Assembly (NCBI GenBank): GCA_013298595.1
Contig: JAAFIG010000054.1
Span: 1 to 18,114 of the forward strand
DNA: 18,114 nt
Reading direction: 5' to 3'
Source of the DNA: Deinococcales bacterium
Lineage (GTDB): Bacteria > Deinococcota > Deinococci > Deinococcales > JAAFIG01
Shown: positions 1 through 5,934 of the stretch, one piece after another
Layout of the letters: each line of letters opens with the position of its first letter
Numbering within the stretch: the stretch's first letter is position 1
Program-made: the position numbers and the translations under genes
The notes under the pieces: generated by a model
The model's input: the letters and a program-made list of their open reading frames with translations, nothing else
Database searches by the model: none
What the model was told of the DNA's origin: nothing

Positions 1-87
1 GCGTTCTGGTTGTTTTTCTTGTTTGAAGCGTTGTTCCAGTTCTTGGCTACTTTCAGCCCAGTTGATTGGTTTTATTGTTCGGGTCAT
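1..87 (-). CDS. IS630-like transposase, N-terminal fragment (runs off left edge)
   Basis: An open frame on the minus strand starts at an ATG (positions 85-87) and continues to the window edge for 29 codons. The peptide begins MTRTIKPINWAES and continues with a Gln/Glu/Lys-rich helix. From memory this is the usual opening of IS630-family transposases, just before their helix-turn-helix domain, which binds the element ends. The DDE catalytic domain would lie outside the window. The first CTCGAG of the window is only at about position 320, so this stretch lacks the host signature, as expected for an inserted element. It could be intact or a remnant. The family call rests on a short stretch and is moderate at best. 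Confidence 0.5.
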   Translation of the reverse strand, partial: MTRTIKPINWAESSQELEQRFKQEKQPER

Positions 88-301
88 GTGTTTATTATGA
101 CTCACTTTCAAACCGCTTTGGTATTAGACCAATTCCGTTTTAATGTGAGGCGTAAGCCTCGCGTGAAAACCGCGCTTCGCTCCTGTGTACTACCAGTCCA
201 GCCATGGGCGCGACAAGCGCGTGAGAACCCCCGTTTTGGACGGAGTACGTGTAATTTTCGCTGTTTTTTGCGAAATGGAGCGTACATAGTCCAAAATGGT
301 A
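88..301. other. Intergenic stretch with inverted repeats, probably the end of a mobile element
   Basis: This holds no convincing gene. It contains a small hairpin, GAGGC-GTAA-GCCTC (147-160), whose arms resemble the palindromes at 974-1001 and 3338-3353, a GC-rich CGCG/CGCG pair near 209-222, and the long inverted repeat 231-299 listed separately. It lies between the transposase start and the hisIE stop, so it may include the terminal inverted repeat of the element. The matching end is not in the window, so the boundary cannot be placed. Confidence 0.4.
231..299. repeat. Long imperfect inverted repeat beside the hisIE stop codon
   Basis: The outer arms CCGTTTTGGAC (231-241) and GTCCAAAATGG (289-299) pair at 10 of 11 positions. 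An inner stem TTTCGC (256-261)/GCGAAA (270-275) closes an 8-nt loop, and both flanks of the middle carry GTACG-like segments. The right arm ends 3 nt before the hisIE stop codon. On the minus strand it could act as a transcript-end hairpin for hisIE, but no T-tract follows, so a short MITE-like or REP-like element is also possible. Confidence 0.5.
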
Positions 302-952
302 TTACTTCTGATGCCGCCGCTCGAGTTCAGCCGCGACATCCGTTAAGGTTACACCAACTTCAGCCATGACCCACATCGTATGAAACAACAAATCTGAAGC
401 CTCGAGGGTTAACTCGGCTTTATCGCGGTTTTTAGCTGCAATAATCACTTCGCCTGCTTCTTCACCGATTTTTTTCAAGACCCGATCCAAACCCTGAGCA
501 TGGAGTTTAGAAACATAACTGTTTTCCGATGGATTCTGAATTCGATCCAGAATCGTGGCATACACTTCGGATGTAATAAATCCAAAACTTGAGGTACTGG
601 GCACTTCACCTTCGAGGTTATTGTGAAAACACGAATGCTGATTGGGTTGGTGGCACGCATCCCCAGTTTGCTCGACAGTGTACAGCACAGCATCGCCATC
701 GCAATCTAGGGTTACTGCTAAAACCTTTTGGGTATGCCCAGATTCTTTGCCTTTGACCCACAAAGCATTGCGTGACCTCGAGAAATACGTACCACGTTTT
801 GTCTCGAGGGTTTGCTCGAGCGCTTGTCGGTTGGCATATGCCAGCATTAGCACACGCCCAGAACCAGCTTCTTGGGCAATGACAGGTACTAAACCACTCG
901 AGTCGAACGTGATGGATTGAATAGAGAAAGGTGGGAGAATATCGGCTGGCAT
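302..952 (-). CDS. hisIE: Bifunctional phosphoribosyl-AMP cyclohydrolase / phosphoribosyl-ATP pyrophosphatase
   Basis: This enzyme catalyses steps 2 and 3 of histidine synthesis in the cytoplasm: HisE hydrolyses PR-ATP to PR-AMP and HisI opens the adenine ring. The 216-residue protein has the HisI domain first (about residues 8-115), with the metal motif DCDGD (83-87) and zinc cysteines C100 and C108. The HisE domain follows (about 130-216), with the helix KKIGEEAGEV (160-169) and D187/H191. The frame is open to an ATG at 988, but that ATG lies in the middle of a palindromic repeat, so the start at 952 is chosen. It has a GAGG ribosome binding site about 6 nt upstream. The gene follows hisF on the same strand after 91 nt and is probably co-transcribed with it. 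Confidence 0.95.
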   Translation of the reverse strand: MPADILPPFSIQSITFDSSGLVPVIAQEAGSGRVLMLAYANRQALEQTLETKRGTYFSRSRNALWVKGKESGHTQKVLAVTLDCDGDAVLYTVEQTGDACHQPNQHSCFHNNLEGEVPSTSSFGFITSEVYATILDRIQNPSENSYVSKLHAQGLDRVLKKIGEEAGEVIIAAKNRDKAELTLEASDLLFHTMWVMAEVGVTLTDVAAELERRHQK

Positions 953-973
953 ACAAGACCTCGTTGTTCGGTC

Positions 974-1001
974 GTAGGGGCGAGGCATGCCTCGCTCCTA
1001 C
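974..1001. repeat. 28-bp palindromic REP-like element between hisF and hisIE
   Basis: This is a nearly perfect 28-bp palindrome centred between 987 and 988, with only one non-Watson-Crick pair (979/996). Its core is GCGAGGCATGCCTCGC. A related core followed by the same CTACGG-type flank occurs at 3338-3353. It sits in the 91-nt gap of the his operon, so its transcript would fold into a strong hairpin between the two genes. This could stabilise the upstream mRNA or attenuate transcription. Similar palindromes are common dispersed repeats in many bacterial genomes. Confidence 0.75.
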
Positions 1002-1043
1002 GGTTGATTAAAGATTTGTTTTTGTGGTTGGCGAGCCACGGTT

Positions 1044-1805
1044 TTATAGCCTAACGGATACACCTCGAGATGCTAGGTGTTCTTTGACTTGCCTGACTGT
1101 ATAGGTACCAAAATGGAAGACACTGGCTGCCAGCGCAGCATCAGCTCGTCCAATGGTTAGCACTTGCTCAAAATCCTCGAGGGTGCCAGCACCGCCTGAT
1201 GCCACAATGGGAACATCCACTTCGGCTTTGATTGCGGCGCATAACTCGAGATCAAAGCCTTTTTTGGTACCATCACCATCTATGCTGTTAAGAACTATTT
1301 CGCCTGCGCCTAAGGCTTGGGCTTTGGCTGCCCACTCGAGGGCATCCAAACCTGTGGGTTCTCGTCCACCTTTGATATAGGTTTCCCAGCCTTGCCCGTT
1401 GGCACGGCGTTTGACTTGCATACTCAGCACCACGCATTGGCTACCAAAATGATCGGCAGCAGCCCGAATGAGGTCTGGGTTTTTGACTGCCCCTGTATCT
1501 ATGCTGACTTTGTCTGCGCCTGCTAAAGTCAGTTTGCGAAAATCCTCGAGAGTAGTTACGCCACCACCGACAGTTAAGGGCATGAAAATGCTTTCGGCAA
1601 CTCGAGACAGGGTCTCGTAGATCAGTCCGCGTCCATCGGAACTAGCTGTGATGTCGTAGAAGACGAGTTCGTCGGCGAGTTGAGCATCGTAGCGTTTGCA
1701 TAGCTCGAGCGGATCGCCGACATTGCGGACATTTTGGTATTGCACACCTCGAGTGACTTGTCCTTGGTCAATGTCGAGGCAGGGAATGATGCGCTTATAA
1801 ATCAC
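1044..1805 (-). CDS. hisF: Imidazole glycerol phosphate synthase subunit HisF, with Gln at the catalytic Asp130 position
   Basis: HisF is the cyclase half of IGP synthase. With HisH it converts PRFAR and ammonia to IGP and AICAR. The 253-residue protein is a full-length (beta-alpha)8 barrel: CLDID with catalytic D11, phosphate loops TVGGGV (78-83) and ASGGAG, the [10 protein letters not shown] loop and the C-terminal [12 protein letters not shown] segment. The usual motif AIDAKR reads SMQVKR here, so residue 130, the second catalytic Asp in the Thermotoga maritima enzyme, is Gln (codon 1416-1418). The start is GTG at 1803-1805, and upstream purines are weak. No hisH is visible in the window. 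The family is certain; full activity is uncertain because of the substitution. Confidence 0.95.
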   Translation of the reverse strand: MIYKRIIPCLDIDQGQVTRGVQYQNVRNVGDPLELCKRYDAQLADELVFYDITASSDGRGLIYETLSRVAESIFMPLTVGGGVTTLEDFRKLTLAGADKVSIDTGAVKNPDLIRAAADHFGSQCVVLSMQVKRRANGQGWETYIKGGREPTGLDALEWAAKAQALGAGEIVLNSIDGDGTKKGFDLELCAAIKAEVDVPIVASGGAGTLEDFEQVLTIGRADAALAASVFHFGTYTVRQVKEHLASRGVSVRL

Positions 1806-1915
1806 GCAGCGATTCTAACAGCTTCCTCGAGTGCTTGTTTGAATTGCTTTTTTGGTATATTTATTTTCTAATTTAATAACAGAAACATAAAATCTCAATC
1901 AATTAGAAAATAGAC

Positions 1916-1945
1916 TTGACAAAATATAAAGCTATGGTTTATATT
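1916..1945 (+). promoter_or_regulatory. Sigma70-type promoter for the 58-codon gene
   Basis: A perfect -35 TTGACA (1916-1921) is followed after 18 nt by a -10 TATATT (1940-1945). The surrounding 1860-1945 stretch is strongly AT-rich. Transcription would start about 10-13 nt upstream of the AGGAGG ribosome binding site at 1952-1957. Confidence 0.8.
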
Positions 1946-1964
1946 TATTTCAGGAGGCACCACC

Positions 1965-2141
1965 ATGAATCACTTCGCACAAATGATCGAAATCGGCAAT
2001 CATAACCTCGAGCAACTCCGCACCGAAGCCAGCATCGCCGCTTTACAAACCAAACCAATCTCTTTGCGCCGCCGAATCGCTCGAGTCCTCAAAAGCGTGG
2101 CACAAATCATTGACCACCAACCAACGCTGGCTCGAGTATAA
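1965..2141 (+). CDS. Small basic protein of 58 residues, function unknown
   Basis: The ORF starts at ATG 1965, with a perfect AGGAGG (1952-1957) 7 nt upstream and a strong promoter before it, so expression is very likely. The protein starts MNHFAQMIEIGN. It has a central acidic/neutral helix and a basic segment ISLRRRIARVLKSVAQ (residues 32-47) that would form an amphipathic cationic helix. It has no cysteines, signal peptide or membrane segment. I do not recognise a family. The gene stands alone, transcribed away from hisF and towards the amidase gene, and its stop codon overlaps that gene's terminator. The cationic helix could bind nucleic acid, a membrane or a protein partner; the sequence does not decide this. 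Confidence 0.75.
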   Translation: MNHFAQMIEIGNHNLEQLRTEASIAALQTKPISLRRRIARVLKSVAQIIDHQPTLARV

Positions 2142-2167
2142 AAAAAGGCAACCACAAAGGCTGCCTT
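2139..2167 (-). terminator. Intrinsic terminator of the amidase gene
   Basis: The arms AAGGCAACC (2145-2153) and GGCTGCCTT (2159-2167) pair with one wobble around the loop ACAAA. On the minus strand the hairpin is followed directly by a run of T (complement of 2140-2146). It lies 18 nt after the stop codon of the minus-strand amidase gene. On the plus strand no T-tract follows, so it serves the minus strand only. Confidence 0.85.
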
Positions 2168-2185
2168 GAGAAACCACAAAAACAA

Positions 2186-3307
2186 TTAACTGGTTAGCTT
2201 AGCCCATGTATCAGGTCCAACAATGCCATCGGCAGTTAAACCCTTACTGGTCTGAAAACTTTTTACCATATTCGCTGTACCTGTACCAAAAGCCCCATCC
2301 ACAGTGATGGCATAACCTCGAGCTTTTAACTGACTCTGCACAGCCCGCACTGCATCACCATTCGCACCAGATTGCACGTTTACTACCAAAGATTCCCAAC
2401 TATACCGACCAACAATGCCATCTGCCGTTAAACCCTTGCTGGTCTGAAAACTCTTGACAACATTCTCGGTGCCTGTACCAAAAACACCATCGGCGGTAAC
2501 AGCGTACCCTCGAGATTTCAATAAGTACTGCACAGTACGAACTCTTTCGCCTGTATCAGGTTTTTTAGTGGTCACCCAAACTCGAGAAATCGTGTTACCT
2601 GTACCCAGTTTAGTAGCAACATCACGGCGTAACTGCCCAAGTTTGGCGTACAACATATCCCCAGGGCAATCGGTGGCAATAAAATCCCGATGCCCATAAA
2701 TCCGATCCGAAGCAATACCGTACTGCTGACAAATAAAAGCACAAAATGTCACCAATTGATCGTATTGCGCTTGAGGTGGCAGCGTTGTCATGTAGGTACC
2801 CTCGTTTTCGATACCAATGGCAATATCATTCTGTCCAGGACAATGTGCGCCACTGACCATATTCGCTTGGCTATTTAACGTTTCTAAACTGCGATGCCGC
2901 GCCTCAAGAATAAAACCACCTCGAGAAATCGTAAAATGCTGCCCAGAATCGATCCAACCGTTACTATCCATATGAAAATTCTGGATATTGCGTGCCAACG
3001 TATAAGCTCGAGTTTGCGAGTAATCGGTGGTGTTCTGATCGTTGGTGTGATGCACAATGATCTTATCGGGTTTTGCCCCAGTTAAAACCACAGGGCTACT
3101 CGAGGGGCGGGCATTCCAAGCACTGGTACCAGCAATACTTGGTGCTGCCACGGCTTGTAACTCGAGGGTGGCAGGTACATCAGGCTCGAGGGTAGGTATT
3201 TGGTTGCAGCCTACCAGCACGCCAGCGCCTAAGCCTAGCCCTGCTAGTAAAACCGAACGTCTCGAGACTGGTACTTGATGATTTGCATCGCCGCATAATT
3301 CGCACAT
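2186..3307 (-). CDS. Secreted N-acetylmuramoyl-L-alanine amidase with two peptidoglycan-binding domains
   Basis: This predicted enzyme cleaves the bond between muramic acid and the peptide stem in the cell wall. From ATG 3307 the protein has 373 residues. The N-terminus carries a twin arginine (SRRS, 15-18), a hydrophobic segment and a lipobox-like VLVGC with Cys34, so it is probably a Tat-exported lipoprotein. The Amidase_2/PGRP domain spans about 65-232, with likely zinc ligands in VHH (85-87), H206 in GHRD and C214 in TDCPG. The H206-C214 spacing equals that in T7 lysozyme. Two PG_binding_1 repeats follow (about 254-309 and 315-371). The start at 3307 has AGGAG 6 nt upstream; the longer frame would run into a palindromic repeat. 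The gene follows the other hydrolase gene by 63 nt. Confidence 0.93.
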   Translation of the reverse strand: MCELCGDANHQVPVSRRSVLLAGLGLGAGVLVGCNQIPTLEPDVPATLELQAVAAPSIAGTSAWNARPSSSPVVLTGAKPDKIIVHHTNDQNTTDYSQTRAYTLARNIQNFHMDSNGWIDSGQHFTISRGGFILEARHRSLETLNSQANMVSGAHCPGQNDIAIGIENEGTYMTTLPPQAQYDQLVTFCAFICQQYGIASDRIYGHRDFIATDCPGDMLYAKLGQLRRDVATKLGTGNTISRVWVTTKKPDTGERVRTVQYLLKSRGYAVTADGVFGTGTENVVKSFQTSKGLTADGIVGRYSWESLVVNVQSGANGDAVRAVQSQLKARGYAITVDGAFGTGTANMVKSFQTSKGLTADGIVGPDTWAKLTS

Positions 3308-3324
3308 ATAAGCTCCTGAGCTAC

Positions 3325-3373
3325 TAACCCATAAAGGGCGAGGCACGCCTCGCTGCTACGGGAGTATGGGTTA
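3325..3373. repeat. Palindromic REP-like element inside a larger inverted repeat
   Basis: The core GCGAGGC-AC-GCCTCGC (3338-3353) is closely related to the palindrome at 974-1001, with one base changed at its centre, and is followed by the same type of flank (GCTACGG versus CCTACGG). It is enclosed by a perfect 9-bp inverted repeat, TAACCCATA (3325-3333) and TATGGGTTA (3365-3373). The right arm covers the stop codon of the upstream hydrolase gene. In RNA this would be one long hairpin between the two hydrolase genes. Confidence 0.7.
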
Positions 3374-4294
3374 ATAAAACAAGACATCCCAATGGTTGCC
3401 TTCTTTAGCGTAAATATCGCCTCGGGTATTCTGGTACAAAGGAGCACTATCGCCAGCTCGTAAACCAATGTAGGTAAAACCATTTTGAATGTAATTATTA
3501 AGGCAAGTACTCAAAGCAAAATCGAGTTTATACCCATTGTAATGACTAAAGGTTGTGGTGGCATGACCAACTTCAGTGCCACCAGTAACGGTTAAACTGC
3601 ACCCAGAAGCGCTTTTTAAGGAAATTGCAGCGCGAATACTGGCAGCTCGAATTTGCTCGAGGGCAGTGCAGGTGCTGTTGTTGCGATTAATGCAGTTACC
3701 ACTCGAGGAAACAGGAATACCAGCCGTGGTTAAACGGCTACGGGCGGTAGCATCAGAAAGTTTGACAGCGGCTTTGTTGGTAATTAACGCACTCCATGTA
3801 GACAAAACCACAATGCCATCATCGGTGCTATCTCGAGAACGCTGAAAGTTTTGCACAGCATTTTTGGTGCCATTACCAAAAGCACCATCTATACTCAGGG
3901 TATACCCAAAATCGTTGACCAATTGGTCTTGTACCGCTTTGACTGCATCGCCACTCGAGCCGTTTTGTACGGTTACAATCAGTTTTTCCCATGTATCAGC
4001 ATTGATGATGCCAGTAACTGACAACGCATTGGCACTTTGGAAATTTTGTACTGCTGTTTTTGTACCATTGCCAAATTGCCCATCAGCATTGATATTTTGC
4101 CCTCGAGCACGCAGCAAATACTGAGCTGAGACAACATCTCGACCACTCGAGCCGTTTTGTAAAGTCACCCATGGCAAACCAGAAGCCAACAATTCCAACG
4201 ATGGCGGCAAATTATTATCCGCAACAACTGGAACAGGCGAGTTTGTACATGCACCAAGGACGGCAAGGGCTGTGATCCACAACATGCTTCGCAT
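3371..4294 (-). CDS. Lipoprotein with two peptidoglycan-binding domains and an M15-like peptidase domain
   Basis: The 307-residue protein starts with a short lipoprotein signal (lipobox VLGAC, Cys16). Two PG_binding_1 repeats follow (about 44-104 and 112-172), then a C-terminal domain (about 200-307) with SHYNGYKLD (250-258) and EGNHWD (298-303). This pattern of H251, D258 and H301 matches the zinc site of M15/hedgehog-type DD- or LD-peptidases, so the domain probably cuts peptidoglycan stem peptides outside the membrane. The M15 assignment comes from motif reading, not alignment. Four cysteines in the last domain (201, 209, 232, 264) may form disulfides. The ATG at 4294 has GGAGG 7-8 nt upstream. 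The repeats resemble those of the neighbouring amidase, which suggests duplication of a binding module. Confidence 0.85.
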   Translation of the reverse strand: MRSMLWITALAVLGACTNSPVPVVADNNLPPSLELLASGLPWVTLQNGSSGRDVVSAQYLLRARGQNINADGQFGNGTKTAVQNFQSANALSVTGIINADTWEKLIVTVQNGSSGDAVKAVQDQLVNDFGYTLSIDGAFGNGTKNAVQNFQRSRDSTDDGIVVLSTWSALITNKAAVKLSDATARSRLTTAGIPVSSSGNCINRNNSTCTALEQIRAASIRAAISLKSASGCSLTVTGGTEVGHATTTFSHYNGYKLDFALSTCLNNYIQNGFTYIGLRAGDSAPLYQNTRGDIYAKEGNHWDVLFY

Positions 4295-4554
4295 AAGAAA
4301 ACCTCCGATAAATTTTTCGCTTCACTGCAACCTAACACAAGCAGCAATTGTGCCGCAACGCCCTAAATTGTCATCAAAGGCAGATTGAATTCGTAATTCA
4401 ACGCAGAATTGATGCTTATTTGGATTCCATGCCAATTAGCTCTGGTAAAGGTTCGAGGTTCCAACAGTGATGAGCAGTATTTATGGCTTCAGAACCACTC
4501 GAGAATACTCGTCAATACTGCAAATGACCTATCTGTAAATAACAAAATTTCGAG
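4295..4554. other. Divergent intergenic region with an inverted repeat
   Basis: I see no gene in these 260 bases. They separate the minus-strand M15-like lipoprotein gene from the plus-strand metallopeptidase gene and should contain both promoters. A 17-nt inverted repeat TTGAATTCGTAATTCAA (4385-4401) has 7-bp perfect arms and could be an operator, though AT-rich palindromes of this size can arise by chance. Confidence 0.4.
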
Positions 4555-4560
4555 TATAAT
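4555..4560 (+). promoter_or_regulatory. Perfect -10 box placed for leaderless transcription
   Basis: A consensus TATAAT lies 10 nt before the ATG at 4571. Transcription normally begins about 7 nt after a -10 box, so the mRNA would start at or within a few bases of the start codon. No Shine-Dalgarno sequence is present between them. No good -35 is visible at the expected distance. Leaderless genes of this layout are frequent in Deinococcus. Confidence 0.6.
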
Positions 4561-4570
4561 TCTTCTCAGC

Positions 4571-5224
4571 ATGAAACCAGAATCCACCTCACATACAGCC
4601 ATGACCAAACTCGAGTATTCTTTGGCGATGTTCACTGCCAGCGCCCAAACAGGAAGATACAGCTCACGGGCAGTCAACATTCACGGCAAAACCATAGATT
4701 TAACCGCTGGACTACGCATCGCAGCCGAAGATATTGTGGCACGAATGCCCGAACTCCAACACATAGACCTCGAGAAAGTACACTTCTCGGTGTTTTACTC
4801 CAGACACGCCAAACGTATCCTGACCTTTGCCCGTTGCTACCCACTCCCCAGTGGCACACGCAAACGCGGGCGCTACACCTACCGCCTCGAGCCAGTTATG
4901 ACAGACCATGGCAAAAAAGCCAAATACATTGTCGCATTTGCTTGGGAACGCTTCTGGAATCTTAGCCCACGCGACCGCCTCGAGACACTGGTACACGAGT
5001 TATTTCATATCTCACCAAATTTCGACGGCACTTTGCGGCAATTTGGTGAAAAAGTCCACGGCAAAGGACTCGAATGGTTCGACACCATCGTCTATGCCTT
5101 ATCCGAACTGTACTTACCACACGAACTCGAACTCGAGCACCCAGTCTTATCCTTGAACCTCACACCAGGACTCGAAGTCACCTTCGACAAACTCAAACCA
5201 CCACGTTGGATGCTCGAACCTTAA
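4571..5224 (+). CDS. Putative zinc metallopeptidase of the phage metallopeptidase type
   Basis: The 217-residue protein has a zinc-binding HELFH motif (142-146) followed by [17 protein letters not shown], with H163 as a probable third ligand. This combination is typical of the PhageMetallopep family (SprT-like zincins), whose substrates are not well established. The N-terminal 130 residues show a conserved-looking core with H71, H79 and C89 but no signal peptide, so the protein is cytoplasmic. The frame is open back to 4409, but the start at 4571 is chosen because of the TATAAT 10 nt upstream; ATG 4601 is an alternative. Its stop codon overlaps that of the convergent mgsA in the sequence TTAA. 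The C-terminal part, after about 185, is Leu/Pro-rich and unassigned. Confidence 0.8.
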   Translation: MKPESTSHTAMTKLEYSLAMFTASAQTGRYSSRAVNIHGKTIDLTAGLRIAAEDIVARMPELQHIDLEKVHFSVFYSRHAKRILTFARCYPLPSGTRKRGRYTYRLEPVMTDHGKKAKYIVAFAWERFWNLSPRDRLETLVHELFHISPNFDGTLRQFGEKVHGKGLEWFDTIVYALSELYLPHELELEHPVLSLNLTPGLEVTFDKLKPPRWMLEP

Positions 5225-5622
5225 TTCGGCAACGACAAGGTACTCTGTTGCTGCTCGAGCCACAACGCCACAGCCTCGGCAGTGACACGATTTGTGGCAA
5301 GTGGCACATGATGCACATCGCAAATCCGCAACAACGCTGAAACATCTGGTTCGTGCGGTTGTGCGGTCAACGGATCACGATAAAAAAACACTGCTAAAAC
5401 CCGATCCTCCGCTACAGCACCACCAATTTGCTGATCACCACCGAGTGGACCAGACAAAAACCGCATCACCTCGAGACCCGTCGTCTCGGTGATGACCTTT
5501 GCCGTTGTACCCGTACCAATCAAACGAAACCGTGCAAACAAGGCTTTTTGCTCGAGCACAAACCGAGCCAGGTCGTCTTTTTTATCGTCATGAGCGATTA
5601 ACGCAACCAAAGTCCGAGACAT
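5221..5622 (-). CDS. mgsA: Methylglyoxal synthase
   Basis: This enzyme converts dihydroxyacetone phosphate to methylglyoxal and phosphate, a glycolytic bypass that releases phosphate. The 133-residue protein is shorter than the E. coli enzyme (about 150) because it lacks the N-terminal extension. It contains H11, the phosphate loop GTGTT (36-40), [12 protein letters not shown] with catalytic D63, the FFYRDPL strand with D83, and H90 and D93. The frame extends 4 codons upstream to another ATG (5632-5634), but [12 protein letters not shown] fits the family start. No Shine-Dalgarno is obvious. A TATGCT lies 7 nt before the ATG, so leaderless transcription is possible. The gene converges with the metallopeptidase gene, sharing overlapping stop codons. 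Confidence 0.93.
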   Translation of the reverse strand: MSRTLVALIAHDDKKDDLARFVLEQKALFARFRLIGTGTTAKVITETTGLEVMRFLSGPLGGDQQIGGAVAEDRVLAVFFYRDPLTAQPHEPDVSALLRICDVHHVPLATNRVTAEAVALWLEQQQSTLSLPN

Positions 5623-5652
5623 AGCAAAAAGCATAGCAGTTTAGAAATTTTC

Positions 5653-5756
5653 ATGCGGATAAGAAACATCCGCCCCCACCCAGACAATAGCCGCGCAAGG
5701 AAGAAATTCCAAGCAGCAGATAAGCGGCTAAAAATTAATCTGGGTGGGCGTTTTTT
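5653..5756 (+). ncRNA. Structured RNA leader ending in a terminator-like stem, class unknown
   Basis: The stretch can fold into nested stems. Hairpin A is GCGGAT (5655-5660)/ATCCGC (5668-5673). The outer stem is CCCACCCAGA (5675-5684)/TCTGGGTGGG (5739-5748), a perfect 10 bp followed by CG and six T. Inside it lies TAGCCGC (5688-5694)/GCGGCTA (5724-5730), then GC/GC, a symmetric AA/AA loop and GGAA-GAAA-TTCC (5699-5710) capped by a GNRA tetraloop. The outer stem could extend by using CGC at 5671-5673, which also belongs to hairpin A, so the two may compete. It lies 30 nt before the small peptide gene. It could be a regulated terminator, a riboswitch or a small RNA with its own terminator. It matches no class I can name. 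Confidence 0.6.
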
Positions 5757-5785
5757 CATGGCTGCGCCCGAGCTGTGGAGTAAAT

Positions 5786-5917
5786 ATGAAAAAGGTTCTG
5801 GCATGGTTTTTTGTTATTGGTATACTTGGAATTGCAGCAATAGGCACAACTCAATTACTACAACCAACACCGTTGTTGCTGGCAGATGACCCAAAAACTG
5901 GTAGTGGTGGCGGCTAA
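5786..5917 (+). CDS. 43-residue secreted-peptide precursor, candidate signalling peptide
   Basis: The ORF starts at ATG 5786, with GGAG (5777-5780) 5 nt upstream, and ends at TAA 5915-5917. The peptide opens MKKVLAWFFVIGILG, two lysines followed by a hydrophobic segment through about residue 20. A polar tail follows, containing LLLADDPKTG and a Gly-rich end. This is the layout of a Sec-exported pro-peptide. Its stop is 17 nt before the GTG of a TPR regulator. In RRNPP systems (Rgg, NprR, PlcR, Rap) small exported peptides encoded next to TPR receptors act as pheromones after processing and re-import. I infer the same role here. It could also be a small membrane or lipid-associated protein. 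A structured RNA precedes it and may control it. Confidence 0.65.
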   Translation: MKKVLAWFFVIGILGIAAIGTTQLLQPTPLLLADDPKTGSGGG

Positions 5918-5934
5918 ACCATTACAATGCCAAT

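Noticed and set aside
10-369. A 119-codon plus-strand ORF at the left end.
   Set aside because: It runs across the antisense of the transposase start, two inverted repeats and the end of hisIE; no ribosome binding site and no recognisable protein.
953-988. An upstream ATG of hisIE at 988 giving a 12-residue longer protein.
   Set aside because: That ATG is at the centre of a palindromic repeat; the start at 952 has a ribosome binding site and fits the family.
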